Of a stretch of DNA of 64,000 nt, positions 20,341 to 29,045 are shown piece after piece. Under the pieces are notes generated by a model that did not search any database, had not been told where the DNA came from, and was given only the letters and a program-made list of their open reading frames with translations. The stretch spans positions 24,457 through 88,456 of the forward strand of contig NZ_JALPRX010000016.1 of NCBI RefSeq assembly GCF_023223525.1. Direction: 5' to 3'. The DNA is from Roseomonas acroporae (GTDB lineage Bacteria; Pseudomonadota; Alphaproteobacteria; Acetobacterales; Acetobacteraceae). The translations under genes were made by a program, and so were the position numbers. Position 1 is the first letter of the stretch, and each line of letters starts with the position of its first letter.

Positions 20341-22098
20341 ATGAGTCGTCTGCGCCCCCTGAGGCACCCCGGCCGCGAGGGGGTCGTGCTGCGCGGCTGG
20401 ATCCGCGGCAGCGAGGTCGGCATCGTCGCGCTGGCCACCCTGGTCGGGCTGGCGGCCGGCCTGCTGGCCGTCGCCATGGGTACCCTGGCGCGCCTGATGC
20501 ACGTCGTCCTGTTCGGCATCAGCACCGGCGAGCTGAGCCAGCTCCGGCACCTGCCGGCGATCTGGCTGCTGCTGGTGCCCGCCCTGGGCGGGCTGGTGCT
20601 CGGGCTGGTCAATCTGGCCCTGGCGCGCTGGCGGCCGAAATCGCCGGTGGACCCGATCGAGGCCAACGCGCTGCATGGCGGCCGGCTCACCCTCGCGGAC
20701 GGCGCGGTGGTGGCGACGCAGACCGTGCTCTCCAACGGCTTCGGCGCCTCGGTGGGGCTGGAGGCGGGCTACACCCAGGTCGGTGCCGGCATCGCCTCGC
20801 GGCTCGGCCAGTTCTTCCGGCTGCGGCGCAGCGACCTGCGCACGCTGGTGGGCTGCGGCGCGGCCGCGGCCATCGCCGCCGCCTTCGGCGCCCCGCTGAC
20901 CGGTGCCTTCTACGGCTTCGAGCTCGTGATCGGCACCTACTCGCTGCTCGGCCTCGCCCCGGTGATCGCCAGCGCGGTGGTCGGCTCGCTGGTGATGCGG
21001 GCGCTGCACGGCGACATCTGGCTGGTCGAGCCGGGCAACATCGCCGAGCCGGTCGGCTACGGGGTGTACCTGCTCGCCCTGCCGCTCGGCCTGCTCTGCG
21101 GCCTCGCCGGCATCGCGCTGATGCGCGGCGTGGCGGTGACGGAGGCCCTGCTCGGGCGGCTGATCCCGGTGCCGCTCTGGCGCGTGACGGCGGGCGGCCT
21201 CGTGGTCGGCACGCTGGCGCTGGTCTCGCCCGTCGCGCTCTCCGCCGGCCACGGCGCGCTGCACCTCGCCTTCGACACGGAGATGGCGGCGCGCGGCGTC
21301 GCCCTGCTGCTGGCGGTGAAGGTGGCGGCCTCGGCCGTCTCGCTCGGCTCCGGCTTCCGCGGCGGCCTGTTCTTCGCCTCGCTGCTGATGGGGGCGCTGC
21401 TGGGCAAGCTGTTCGCCGCCGGCCTCGCCTTCCTGGCGCCGCCCGGGCCGGACCCGCTGCTCTTCGCCGTGGTCGGGATGAGCGCCTTCGGCACCGCCGT
21501 GATCGGCGCGCCGCTCGCCATGACCTTCCTGGCGCTGGAGACGACGGGCAGCTTCCCGGTGGCCGGGCTGGTGCTGGCCGCCGTCGTCGTCGCGGCGCTC
21601 GTGGTGCGCCGGCTGTTCGGCTACTCCTTCGCCACCTGGCGCTTCCATCTGCGCGGCGAGACCATCCGCAGCGCCCACGACATCGGCTGGGTGCAGGATC
21701 TCACCGTGGAGCGGATGATGCGCCGCGACGTCCGCACGGTGCGCGACGACACCCCGATGCAGCGTTTCCGGCACGACTTCCCCCTCGGCTCGACCCAGCG
21801 CGTGGTGGCGGTGGACGCGGCGGGCCGGTATGCCGGCATCGTCTCGGTGCCGGAGGCGCATGCGACGGACGTCGCGACGGTGGCGCCGCTGCTGCAACTG
21901 CAGAAGCGCGCGCTGCTGGCGACGATGAACGTCCGGCAGGCGATGAGCGCCTTCGACGCGGCGGAGGCCGAGGCGCTGGTGGTGCTGGACAGCGCCGGCG
22001 GCGGCCGGGTCCTCGGCCTGCTGACCGAGGCGCACCTGCTGCGCCGCTACGGCGAGGAGCTGGAGAAGCGCCGGCGCGAGGAAGCCGGCCTGACCTGA
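20341..22098 (+). CDS. ClC-family chloride channel/antiporter with CBS domains
   Basis: An inner-membrane protein of 585 aa. The ClC core covers about residues 25-440 and a CBS pair covers 455-585 (RMMRRDVRTVRDDTP, then VRQAMSAFDAAEAEALVVL). The region equivalent to the GREGP gate reads SVGLEAGYTQ, keeping the gating glutamate but not the flanking residues. The late pore segment is GSGFRGGLFFASLLMG. Bacterial members exchange chloride for protons or, in some branches, fluoride; the altered gate leaves ion choice open. No ribosome-binding site is obvious before the ATG. Confidence 0.9.
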   Translation: MSRLRPLRHPGREGVVLRGWIRGSEVGIVALATLVGLAAGLLAVAMGTLARLMHVVLFGISTGELSQLRHLPAIWLLLVPALGGLVLGLVNLALARWRPKSPVDPIEANALHGGRLTLADGAVVATQTVLSNGFGASVGLEAGYTQVGAGIASRLGQFFRLRRSDLRTLVGCGAAAAIAAAFGAPLTGAFYGFELVIGTYSLLGLAPVIASAVVGSLVMRALHGDIWLVEPGNIAEPVGYGVYLLALPLGLLCGLAGIALMRGVAVTEALLGRLIPVPLWRVTAGGLVVGTLALVSPVALSAGHGALHLAFDTEMAARGVALLLAVKVAASAVSLGSGFRGGLFFASLLMGALLGKLFAAGLAFLAPPGPDPLLFAVVGMSAFGTAVIGAPLAMTFLALETTGSFPVAGLVLAAVVVAALVVRRLFGYSFATWRFHLRGETIRSAHDIGWVQDLTVERMMRRDVRTVRDDTPMQRFRHDFPLGSTQRVVAVDAAGRYAGIVSVPEAHATDVATVAPLLQLQKRALLATMNVRQAMSAFDAAEAEALVVLDSAGGGRVLGLLTEAHLLRRYGEELEKRRREEAGLT

Positions 22099-22205
22099 CG
22101 GCGCCGCCGGCCCGCGGCGGCTTGCGCCATGCCGGCGGCATGCGACACTCGCGCCCACAGGACCGGCGCCGCACCGACGGCGCGGCGAACGGGGAGGGGG
22201 CCGCC

Positions 22206-23219
22206 ATGGCGCAGGGCAACGGACCGACCGACACCGGATCGACACGCCGCCGCCTGCTGGGCGCGTCGCTGCTCGGGCTGGCGGTCACGCCCCGTGCCGG
22301 GGCCCGTGCCGAGGCGGCGGCGGGCTTCCCCGACCGGCCGATCCGCGTGGTCGTCCCCTTCGGCGCCGGCACCAGCACCGACATCGTCACCCGCCTGCTG
22401 GCGCCGCGCATGGGCCAGGCGCTGGGCCAGCCGATCGTGGTCGAGAACCGCCCGGCGGCCGGCGGCGTGGTGGGCAGCGAGGCCGTCGCGAAGTCGCCGC
22501 CCGACGGCCACACGCTCTGCATGGGCAGCATCGCCTCGCATTCGGTGAATGCCTCGCTGATGCCGAACCTGCCCTACGACCCGCTGCGCGACTTCGTGCC
22601 GGTCTCGCTGGTGACCAACGCGCCCAACCTGCTGGTGGTGACGCCGGGCCTGCCGGCGAACAGCCTGCAGGAATTCCTGGCCCTGGCGCGGCAGCGCGGC
22701 GGGCTGGAATATGCCTCGGCCGGCAACGGCACGTCGAGCCACCTCGCCGGGGAGCTGCTGCGGCTGAAGACCGGCGCGCCGCTCTCGCACGTGCCCTACC
22801 GCAGCGGCGCGCAGGCGGTGAACGACGTGGTGGCCGGGCACGTGCCGATGACGGTCTATCAGGTCGCGGCCGTGCTGCCCTTCGTGCGGGACGGCAAGCT
22901 GCGCGCCCTGGCCGCCACCTCGGCGCGCCGGCTGGAGCAGGCACCGGAGGTGCCGACCGCCATCGAGCAGGGCGTCGCCGACTTCGACGTCAGCGCCTGG
23001 CACGGGCTGTTCGCCCCGGCCCACACGCCGATGCCGGTGGTGACGCGGATCCACGCCGCGCTGGTGACGGCGCTGGGCGCGCCGGACCTCCGGCCGCAAC
23101 TGCTCGCGCAGGGGCTGGAGCCGGTAGGCATGCCGCCCACCGAATTCCGCGAATTCCTCGCCGCCGACATCGCCAAGTGGCGCGAGGTGGTGCGCTCGGC
23201 CAACCTGCGGGCGGACTGA
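22206..23219 (+). CDS. Tripartite tricarboxylate transporter (Bug) substrate-binding protein
   Basis: A periplasmic binding protein (337 aa) of the TctC/Bug family. The signal is of twin-arginine type (STRRRLLGASLLGLA). Family motifs are FPDRPIRVVVPFGAGTSTDI near residue 42, VVENRPAAGGVVGSEAVAKS and YASAGNGTSSHLAGELL. GGGAGGGGGCCGCC precedes the ATG at 22206. No TctA/TctB membrane partners are nearby, as is usual for the many orphan Bug proteins. It heads an operon with a ThDP enzyme and an oxaloacetate-decarboxylase-like enzyme, so its ligand may be a carboxylate processed by those two. Confidence 0.92.
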   Translation: MAQGNGPTDTGSTRRRLLGASLLGLAVTPRAGARAEAAAGFPDRPIRVVVPFGAGTSTDIVTRLLAPRMGQALGQPIVVENRPAAGGVVGSEAVAKSPPDGHTLCMGSIASHSVNASLMPNLPYDPLRDFVPVSLVTNAPNLLVVTPGLPANSLQEFLALARQRGGLEYASAGNGTSSHLAGELLRLKTGAPLSHVPYRSGAQAVNDVVAGHVPMTVYQVAAVLPFVRDGKLRALAATSARRLEQAPEVPTAIEQGVADFDVSAWHGLFAPAHTPMPVVTRIHAALVTALGAPDLRPQLLAQGLEPVGMPPTEFREFLAADIAKWREVVRSANLRAD

Positions 23220-23224
23220 ACGGC

Positions 23225-24886
23225 ATGAGCGGGAGCTACGATGTCGGCGACCTCGTCGCCGAATTCCTGGCGCGGATCGGCGTCCGCACCGCCTTCGGCA
23301 TCGTCTCCGTCCACAACATCCCGATGCTGGACGGCATCGCCCGGCGCAACGCCATCCGCTTCGTGATGGCGCGCGGCGAGATGGGCGGCGGCCACATGGC
23401 GGATGCCTATGCGCGCGTCTCCGGCGGGCTCGGCGTGCTGTTCAGCAGCACCGGGCCGGGGGCGGCGAACGCCATGGGCGGGCTGGCCGAGGCGCGCTTC
23501 GCCGGCTCGCCCGTGCTGCACCTCACCGGCGCGACCGCGACCCGCTTCGCCGGGCGGGACATGGGCACGGTGCACGACCTGCCGGGCCAGAGCGCCATGC
23601 TGGGCGCGGTGTGCAAGGCGGTGCACCAGGTGCGCTCGGCGGAGCAGGCGCTCGGCGTGCTGGTGCGCGCCGCCACCGAGGCGCTGACCGCGCCGCGCGG
23701 CCCGGTCAGCGTCGAGATCCCGATCGACATCCAGCGCACCGCCATCGCGCGGCCCGAGGCGCTGGACACGCTGATCCTGCCGCTGCCGCCGCCGCAGGCG
23801 CCCGATCCCGCCGAGCTGGACGTGGCGGCCGACCTGATCGCGCAGGCGCGCCGGCCGATCCTGTGGCTGGGCAACGGCGCCCGGGAGGCGGGGCAGGGGG
23901 CGCGGGCGCTGCTGGAGCTCGGCTTCGGCGCGGTGAGTAGCTGGAACGGCCGCGGCATCCTGGCCGAGGACGAGCCGATGCATCTCGGCGGGCTGAACGG
24001 CAACGGCGCGCCGCTGGTGCAGGAATTCTACGGCACGGCGGACCTGCTGCTGGTGGCGGGCTCGCGCCTGCGCGGGCACGAGCTGGCGGATTTCTCGGTG
24101 AGGCTGCCGCGCAACGTCGTGCAGATCGACGTCGATCCCGCCGCGCGCGGCCGCACCTGCCCCTCCGCCGCCTTCGTGCATGGCGATGCCGGGCTGGCGC
24201 TGGAGGGGCTGGCGCTGCGGCTGCGCGGCCGGCTCTCGCCGGACCCCGAATTCGGCACCGAATTCCGCGCCATGCGCGAGCGCGCCCGCGCGGCCTTCCG
24301 CGACACGCTCGGCCCCTATGCCGACTTCCCGGCGATGCTGCGCGAGGCGATGCCGCGCGACGCCGCCTGGGTACGCGACGTGACCATCAGCAACAGCTCC
24401 TGGGGCAACCGGCTGTTCCCGGTGTACGGCCCGCGCGACGCGGTGCATCCGGTGAGCGCCGCGATCGGCCCCGGCCTGCCGCTCGGCATCGGCGCGGCGA
24501 TCGCGGCGGGCGAGTCGCGGCCGGGGCGCAGGACCGTCGCCATGGTCGGCGATGGCGGCTTCGCGCTGAACCTGCCGGAGCTCTGGACCGCCGCGCAGGA
24601 GCGGCCGGACCTCGTGGTGCTGGTGATGAACGATCGCGGCTACGGCGTGATCAGGCACATCCAGGACGCGCTCTATGGCGGGCGGCGGAATTACGGCGAC
24701 CTGCTGGGGCCGGACCTCGAAGGTCTGGCGAAGCTGGCCGGGCTGCCCTTCCACCGCGTCGCCGAGGCGACCGCCTTCGGCGACACGATGCGCCGCGCCC
24801 TGGCGACGGCCGGGCCGGTGCTGGTCGAGGTGGACATGAACGCGATCGGGCCGCACCCGCCCTATTCGCCCTACGACAAGCGTTGA
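23225..24886 (+). CDS. Thiamine-diphosphate-dependent enzyme (acetolactate synthase-like)
   Basis: A 553-residue ThDP enzyme with the three usual domains. The N-terminal domain has the cofactor-activating glutamate in MARGEMGGGHMADAYAR. The central domain includes RPILWLGNGAREAGQGA, and the C-terminal ThDP motif runs from VGDGGFALN to VLVMNDRGYG. Relatives include acetolactate synthase, glyoxylate carboligase and 2-keto acid decarboxylases; the exact reaction is not clear. Only five bases separate it from the binding-protein gene. Together with the downstream lyase it may handle 2-oxo acids. Confidence 0.88.
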   Translation: MSGSYDVGDLVAEFLARIGVRTAFGIVSVHNIPMLDGIARRNAIRFVMARGEMGGGHMADAYARVSGGLGVLFSSTGPGAANAMGGLAEARFAGSPVLHLTGATATRFAGRDMGTVHDLPGQSAMLGAVCKAVHQVRSAEQALGVLVRAATEALTAPRGPVSVEIPIDIQRTAIARPEALDTLILPLPPPQAPDPAELDVAADLIAQARRPILWLGNGAREAGQGARALLELGFGAVSSWNGRGILAEDEPMHLGGLNGNGAPLVQEFYGTADLLLVAGSRLRGHELADFSVRLPRNVVQIDVDPAARGRTCPSAAFVHGDAGLALEGLALRLRGRLSPDPEFGTEFRAMRERARAAFRDTLGPYADFPAMLREAMPRDAAWVRDVTISNSSWGNRLFPVYGPRDAVHPVSAAIGPGLPLGIGAAIAAGESRPGRRTVAMVGDGGFALNLPELWTAAQERPDLVVLVMNDRGYGVIRHIQDALYGGRRNYGDLLGPDLEGLAKLAGLPFHRVAEATAFGDTMRRALATAGPVLVEVDMNAIGPHPPYSPYDKR

Positions 24887-24896
24887 GGAGGAAGGG

Positions 24897-25757
24897 TTGG
24901 ACTGGACCGATAGGCGGCGGCGCTTCCGCGCCATCCTGGCGGGCGATCGCTGCGTGCATCCGGGCTCGGTGTACGACCCGATCTCCGCCCGCATCGCCGA
25001 GGATCTCGGCTTCGAGCTCGGCATGTTCGCCGGCTCCACCGGCTCGCTCGCCGTGCTCGGCGCGCCGGACCTCGTGGTGCTGACGCTGACGGAATTCGCC
25101 CAGCAGGCGCTGCGCATCAACCGCGCCGGCGGGCTGCCGCTGCTGGTGGATGCCGACCACGGCTACGGCAACGCGCTCTCCGTGATGCGCACCGTGCAGG
25201 AGCTGGAGACGGCGGGCGTCGCCGGCATGACCATCGAGGACACGGCGCTGCCGCAGCCCTACGGCGCCGGGCAGCCGCGCCTGCTTTCCGTCGAGGAGGG
25301 CCTGGGCAAGATGCGCGCGGCGGTGGCGGCAAGGCAGGACCCGAACCTCGTGATCCTGGCGCGCAGCAGCGCCGTGACCATCGCCGGCACCGAGGAGGCG
25401 GTGGCGCGCGCGAAGGCCTATGCGGTGACCGGGGTGGACGGCTTCTTCCTGCCGGGCGTCACCCGGCGCGCCGAGGTGGAGCCGATCGCCGCCGCCATCG
25501 ACCTGCCGCTGGTGATCGCGTCCGCGACCGGCGAGCTGGCGGACCAGGACTGGCTGCGGGCGAACCGCGTCAGGGTCGGGCTCCAGGGACACCAGCCCTT
25601 CCAGGCGGCGGTGCAGGCCGTGTACGCGACGCTGAAGGCGCTGCGCGAGGGGACGGCGCCGAAGGACCTGCAGAACCTGGCGCCGCCGGCCCTGATGCGG
25701 CAGGTGACGCGCGAGTCGGACTACCAGGGCTGGACCAGGGACTTCCTGGGCGGCTGA
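24897..25757 (+). CDS. Isocitrate lyase/PEP mutase family, probable oxaloacetate decarboxylase
   Basis: A TIM-barrel enzyme (286 aa) close to the Pseudomonas oxaloacetate decarboxylase PA4872 in layout. It has VYDPISARIAEDLGFE, DADHGYGNALSVMRTV, TIEDTALPQPYG and a late histidine in LQGHQPFQAAVQ that matches the decarboxylase histidine. Known members convert oxaloacetate to pyruvate; methylisocitrate lyase is an alternative but lacks that histidine arrangement. The start is a TTG at 24897 with a strong GAGGAGGAAGGG before it, ten bases after the ThDP gene. It is the last gene of the three-gene operon. Confidence 0.85.
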   Translation: MDWTDRRRRFRAILAGDRCVHPGSVYDPISARIAEDLGFELGMFAGSTGSLAVLGAPDLVVLTLTEFAQQALRINRAGGLPLLVDADHGYGNALSVMRTVQELETAGVAGMTIEDTALPQPYGAGQPRLLSVEEGLGKMRAAVAARQDPNLVILARSSAVTIAGTEEAVARAKAYAVTGVDGFFLPGVTRRAEVEPIAAAIDLPLVIASATGELADQDWLRANRVRVGLQGHQPFQAAVQAVYATLKALREGTAPKDLQNLAPPALMRQVTRESDYQGWTRDFLGG

Positions 25758-25766
25758 GCAAGGCGC

Positions 25767-25796
25767 GGCGGCGGGGCCGCGGCAGGCCCCGCCGCC
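25767..25796. terminator. Bidirectional terminator hairpin
   Basis: A perfect 12-base-pair stem GGCGGCGGGGCC (25767-25778) and GGCCCCGCCGCC (25785-25796) closes a six-base loop. It sits between two convergent genes, so it can end transcription from both sides. It has no T-run. Confidence 0.65.
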
Positions 25797-25803
25797 AAGC
25801 CCG

Positions 25804-27411
25804 TCAGCCCTTGGTGAGGGCGCGGAAATCCGGCTCCCGGCAGGGCCAGAACTGGTAGCCGCCGATCGTCTTCTGCATCGCCGCGTCGTGCAGCGGCTGG
25901 GCGATCGGCACCATCGGCACCTCGCTCATGAACAGGTTCAGGAAGCCCAGCACGTCGCGCTCGTAGCGCGCGCGGTCGGGCGCGAAGCGGGCGGCGTCGA
26001 TCAGCCGGTCGTTGGCCGGGTTCTGGTAGGAGGAGGCGTTGAAGATCGAATTGTTGCCGTGCAGGGTCCAGAAGAAGAAGTAGTCCGGGTAGTCCAGCCA
26101 GCCGCCGAAGCGGTTGATCACCATCGGCGCCGTCTTCTTCGTCAGCTCGCCGCGGAAATTGGCGCCCGGCACCTTGTTCAGCTCCACCGTGATGCCGATG
26201 GCGCCGAGGCTCTCCTTGATCAGCACCGCCATGGGCTCGGCGATGGTGGCGACGCCGGCGTCGAAGACCAGCGAGACGGTGGCGCCGTTCGGCGCCGCCT
26301 CCGCCACCAGCGCCTTGGCGCGATCGAGGTCGGTGCGGTAGGGCGTGGGCTGCGGCCAGGCGAGGGTGGTCGCCTCCGGCGGCCCGCCCCACATCGGCAC
26401 GCCGCGGCCGAACAGCGAGGCGGCCATGATCCGCTCGTAGGGCATGGCCCAGGCGACGGCACGGCGCAGGCGCACGTCGTTGAAGGGCGGATGCGCGGTG
26501 TTCAGCGCCACGTACCAGATGGCGTTGGGCACCGGCACGCCGGCCACCCGCACCTTGCCGCCCGCCGCGAGGTCGGCGAAGTCCTTGGGCGGCAGGCCGT
26601 AGGAGATGTCGGCGTCGCCGCGCTCGATCAGGGCGCGCCGCGTGCTGGGCGAGGCGATGTCGCGGGCGATCACCCGGCGCAGCTTCGGCAGCGGGCCGTT
26701 CTTCCAGTCGTCGAAGCGCGTGTAGATGGTCTCGGTGCCGGGGCGCCAGCTTTCCACCCGGAAGGCGCCGCCGCCGGCGACGTTGTTCTTCAGGTACTCC
26801 TTCGCCCAGGGGTCGCCGCCGCCGTTGCGGATGGCAAGCTCGCTGTCGATCACGAAGGGGATCGTGACGGCGAGGTCCGGCATGGTGAGCTTGTCGCGCC
26901 GCAGGTAGTCGATGCGGAAGGTGTGGTCGTCCAGCGCCACGAACTGCTCGGGCTTCTCCAGGCTGCCGGCGGCCATCTGGGTGGTGGCGAAGCCGCCGAT
27001 CGAGACGGCCCGGTCCAGCGACCACTTCACGTCGCGTGCCGTGACCGGGCGGCCGGAATGGAAGCGCGCCTCCGGCCGCAGCTTGAAGGTGACGCTGGAG
27101 CCGTCGCTCGACTCCTGCCATTCCGTGGCAAGCTCGGGCTCCAGGGCATTGATGTCGAAGGTCCGCGTGAAGCCGTCGGAGAAGGGGACGCTCTTGAAGC
27201 GCACCAGCCGGTCGTAGCAGTTCAGGGAGACCCCGTTCACCGGCTGCGCCGCGCCGAGCCCCTGCATGTCGAGGCTGTTGGGGCCGTATTCCTGCACCAG
27301 CAGCAGCGTCTCGTTGCGGGTCGGCGCGGGCTGCGCCACGGCGGAACGCAAGGCGGGGGTGGAGAGGGCCATGGCGGCCGGAACGGCCTTGAGAAGGTCG
27401 CGGCGCTGCAT
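25804..27411 (-). CDS. ABC transporter substrate-binding protein, family 5 (orphan)
   Basis: A second family 5 periplasmic binding protein (535 aa), with no permease or ATPase next to it. The N-terminus QRRDLLKAVPAAMALS is a twin-arginine-like signal, cleaved after about AVAQ. It shares the layout of the first one: TFKLRPEARFHSGRPV near residue 105, HPPFNDVRLRRAVAWAMPYE near 310, and PYQNPAND-like C-terminal elements. It may feed the Dpp-type transporter at 4.3-9.9 kb or one elsewhere. The upstream region holds a family B repeat. Confidence 0.9.
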   Translation of the reverse strand: MQRRDLLKAVPAAMALSTPALRSAVAQPAPTRNETLLLVQEYGPNSLDMQGLGAAQPVNGVSLNCYDRLVRFKSVPFSDGFTRTFDINALEPELATEWQESSDGSSVTFKLRPEARFHSGRPVTARDVKWSLDRAVSIGGFATTQMAAGSLEKPEQFVALDDHTFRIDYLRRDKLTMPDLAVTIPFVIDSELAIRNGGGDPWAKEYLKNNVAGGGAFRVESWRPGTETIYTRFDDWKNGPLPKLRRVIARDIASPSTRRALIERGDADISYGLPPKDFADLAAGGKVRVAGVPVPNAIWYVALNTAHPPFNDVRLRRAVAWAMPYERIMAASLFGRGVPMWGGPPEATTLAWPQPTPYRTDLDRAKALVAEAAPNGATVSLVFDAGVATIAEPMAVLIKESLGAIGITVELNKVPGANFRGELTKKTAPMVINRFGGWLDYPDYFFFWTLHGNNSIFNASSYQNPANDRLIDAARFAPDRARYERDVLGFLNLFMSEVPMVPIAQPLHDAAMQKTIGGYQFWPCREPDFRALTKG

Positions 27412-27496
27412 CGGAAGCCTTTCGTGGGACGGAGCCGGCCGCCGAGCGGCGGACAGGGGCGCGTCCTTTCAAGCATCGTGCCAGCGACGCCCTGCG

Positions 27497-27590
27497 GCGA
27501 ACCGCGGTCCGATTGGGACTGCGGTTCGCCGTAGCGCGTTGTTCCCGGCGCGGATCCACGCCGCCGGGCGTATCCGCCCGTTGTCGGTCG
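27497..27590 (+). repeat. Dispersed repeat, family B copy 1
   Basis: A 94-base intergenic element starting with the hairpin GCGAACCGC(GGTCC)...GGGACTGCGGTTCGC, then GCGTTGTTCCCGGCGCGG, then GCCGCCGGGCGTATCCGCCC. It aligns over its length with 58686-58780; the first 30 bases differ at very few positions. It lies just upstream of the orphan binding-protein gene, on the side where its promoter should be. Confidence 0.85.
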
Positions 27591-27722
27591 CCTATAGCAA
27601 CGACCATGCCGCGAGAGGTCGCGGGTGCGTCCGCCTCCTGACCGGTGAGCCTGCACGGGCCAAGGCAGTGCGCCGCCGAAAGTGGCGTTGCGGTGAGGGA
27701 GGCTATTCCGGACCCGATGCCT

Positions 27723-27755
27723 TGTCCAAATTGGACAGCTCGTCCAGATTGGACA
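27723..27755. promoter_or_regulatory. Pair of operator-like palindromes
   Basis: TGTCCAAATTGGACA (27723-27737) is a perfect 15-base palindrome with a central A. CGTCCAGATTGGACA (27741-27755) is a near copy 18 bases further on. Together they also form a larger inverted repeat. This has the look of a repressor-binding site, but the nearest start codon (27411, minus strand) is about 310 bases away and no regulator gene is adjacent, so the assignment is tentative. Confidence 0.45.
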
Positions 27756-27900
27756 AGAGCTGCGCGGATGGGTGCCGCCCCGCCGAGGCAGGGACTTCCG
27801 CGGCGGCAACGGCAGGTCGCCCGGTTCGGCACCTTGTCCTCAGGCCCCTGCAGAATGAGGGTGGCCGGCGGCCTGCCGGCCCTAGCAGCATCCTGGGAGA

Positions 27901-28000
27901 CTTCCCGGCCTGACCGTCTCGGGCCGGAAGGGCGCCAGGCTTCGGTCTGGCGCATCTTCCGAGTCGCCAGGCGAGGGACGCCTGGCTTGAGAATGCTCCT
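27901..28000 (+). repeat. Dispersed palindromic repeat, family A copy 3 (diverged)
   Basis: Three hairpins in a row: CTTCCCGGCC...GGGCCGGAAG (27901-27930), GCGCCAGGC...GTCTGGCGC (27932-27953), and GCCAGGCG...CGCCTGGC. The connecting CATCTTCCGAGTCG and final TTGAGAATGCTCCTAG match the corresponding parts of the perfect copies at 14206 and 58791 (CATTTTCCGAGCCG, TTGAAAATGCTCTAA). The stem sequences have drifted but stay paired. It ends at the stop codon of ctrA. Confidence 0.75.
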
Positions 28001-28730
28001 AGGCGGCGGCGCCCATCATGGGAGCCTCGGCCGCGCGCGGCGACAGGCGCAGCGGGCTGGCAGGGTCCTTGAGCAGGTAGCCGCGGCCCCAGACCGTGCC
28101 GATCAGGTCCCTGGCGCCGGCCTGCGCCAGCTTCTTGCGCAGCTTGCAGATGAAGACGTCGATGATCTTCACCTCGGGCTCGTCCAGCCCGCCGTAGAGG
28201 TGGTTCAGGAACACCTCCTTGGTCAGCACCGTGCCCTTGCGCAGGGTGAGCAGTTCCAGGATCGCGTATTCCTTGCCGGTCAGCGGCACCGGGTTCGTGC
28301 CCACCCGCACCTCGTGCGAGCTGAGGTCGAGGGTGAGGGCGCCGACGGACAGGGTCGGCTGGCTGAAGCCGCGGGCGCGGCGGACGATGGCCTGCAGCCG
28401 GGCCACCAGTTCGTCGGCATCGAACGGCTTGCAGAGGAAGTCGTCCGCGCCGGCCGAAAGCCCGTCCACCCGCGCCTGGGTCCGCGACAGGCCGGACAGG
28501 ATCAGCACCGGCGTCTCGTTGCGGTTGGCACGCATCTGCCGGACCACGTCGTAGCCGCTCATGTCGGGCAGCATCAGATCAAGAACCACCACGTCGTAAT
28601 CATAATGACGCAGCAGCTCGCCTGCCTCCTCGCCGGTGTCGGCGGTGTCGACGACCATCGCGGATCGCCGGAGCATCAGCGAAATGCCACGCATCGCGGA
28701 GGTATCGTCTTCAACCAGGAGAACACGCAT
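27999..28730 (-). CDS. ctrA: CtrA-type cell-cycle response regulator
   Basis: A transcription factor of the OmpR class (243 aa; Caulobacter CtrA is 231). The receiver domain starts RVLLVEDD and has the phosphorylation site Asp51 in VVVLDLMLPDMSGYDV; the switch Lys is in CKPFDADELVAR. The C-terminal winged helix contains the near-invariant stretches LTGKEYAILELL, LTKEVFLNHLYGG and EPEVKIIDVFICKLRKKL. I chose the ATG at 28730, since the family begins MRVLL; a GTG 12 bases upstream is possible. The C-terminal 20 residues are extra. In this group CtrA more often controls motility and envelope genes than replication. No cognate ChpT or CckA is nearby. Confidence 0.95.
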   Translation of the reverse strand: MRVLLVEDDTSAMRGISLMLRRSAMVVDTADTGEEAGELLRHYDYDVVVLDLMLPDMSGYDVVRQMRANRNETPVLILSGLSRTQARVDGLSAGADDFLCKPFDADELVARLQAIVRRARGFSQPTLSVGALTLDLSSHEVRVGTNPVPLTGKEYAILELLTLRKGTVLTKEVFLNHLYGGLDEPEVKIIDVFICKLRKKLAQAGARDLIGTVWGRGYLLKDPASPLRLSPRAAEAPMMGAAA

Positions 28731-29045
28731 CGCAGGTCTCACCAGCCAGGGTTGGAAGCGTCTTCCCTTCTATACAACCCATGGGTGTATCTCGAAAGCG
28801 CTATTCGCGGTTGATGTCAAAAAAACCATGATTTGGCCGCGGCAGGGGCGCGCCCCGGCACGAAGCGGGGACGGTACCTTCATGGTTCCTCAACCATCAG
28901 GAAGGAAATCGGCTCCGGATCCCGTCATGTCGGCATCATGGCCGAAAAATGGTGATGCTCTTATTAAAGAGCGCACCATGCGGCGCGGCCCGCTCGCGCA
29001 CCTGCCTCGTTGCAGAGCCTCCGTGGACATGGCACCTCTCCGCGC
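28731..29045. other. Divergent promoter region between ctrA and the lytic transglycosylase gene
   Basis: This 315-base gap is visibly more AT-rich than its surroundings. On the minus strand a TTGACA (28815-28820) is a possible -35 element for ctrA, but no good -10 follows. ATGGTTCCTCAACCAT (28882-28897) is a short inverted repeat, and TTATTAAAG occurs near 28961. No full TTAA-N7-TTAA CtrA box was found. No gene or RNA is seen. Confidence 0.5.

Larger units (their letters stand above)
27412..27998. other. 587-bp intergenic region with repeats, no gene
   Basis: This gap separates the starts of the orphan binding-protein gene from the stop of ctrA. It holds a family B repeat (27497-27590), a pair of operator-like palindromes (27723-27755) and a family A relative (27901-28000). 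Open frames here have no ribosome-binding sites and translate to Arg/Pro/Gly-rich strings, so I see no gene. Confidence 0.7.

Noticed and set aside
27645..28814. A plus-strand open frame opposite ctrA and the preceding gap
   Set aside because: No ribosome-binding site, low-complexity composition, and it lies antisense to an unmistakable CtrA.
28731..29045. CtrA-binding boxes in the ctrA promoter
   Set aside because: Only single TTAA or AACCAT half-sites were seen; no TTAA-N7-TTAA pair.
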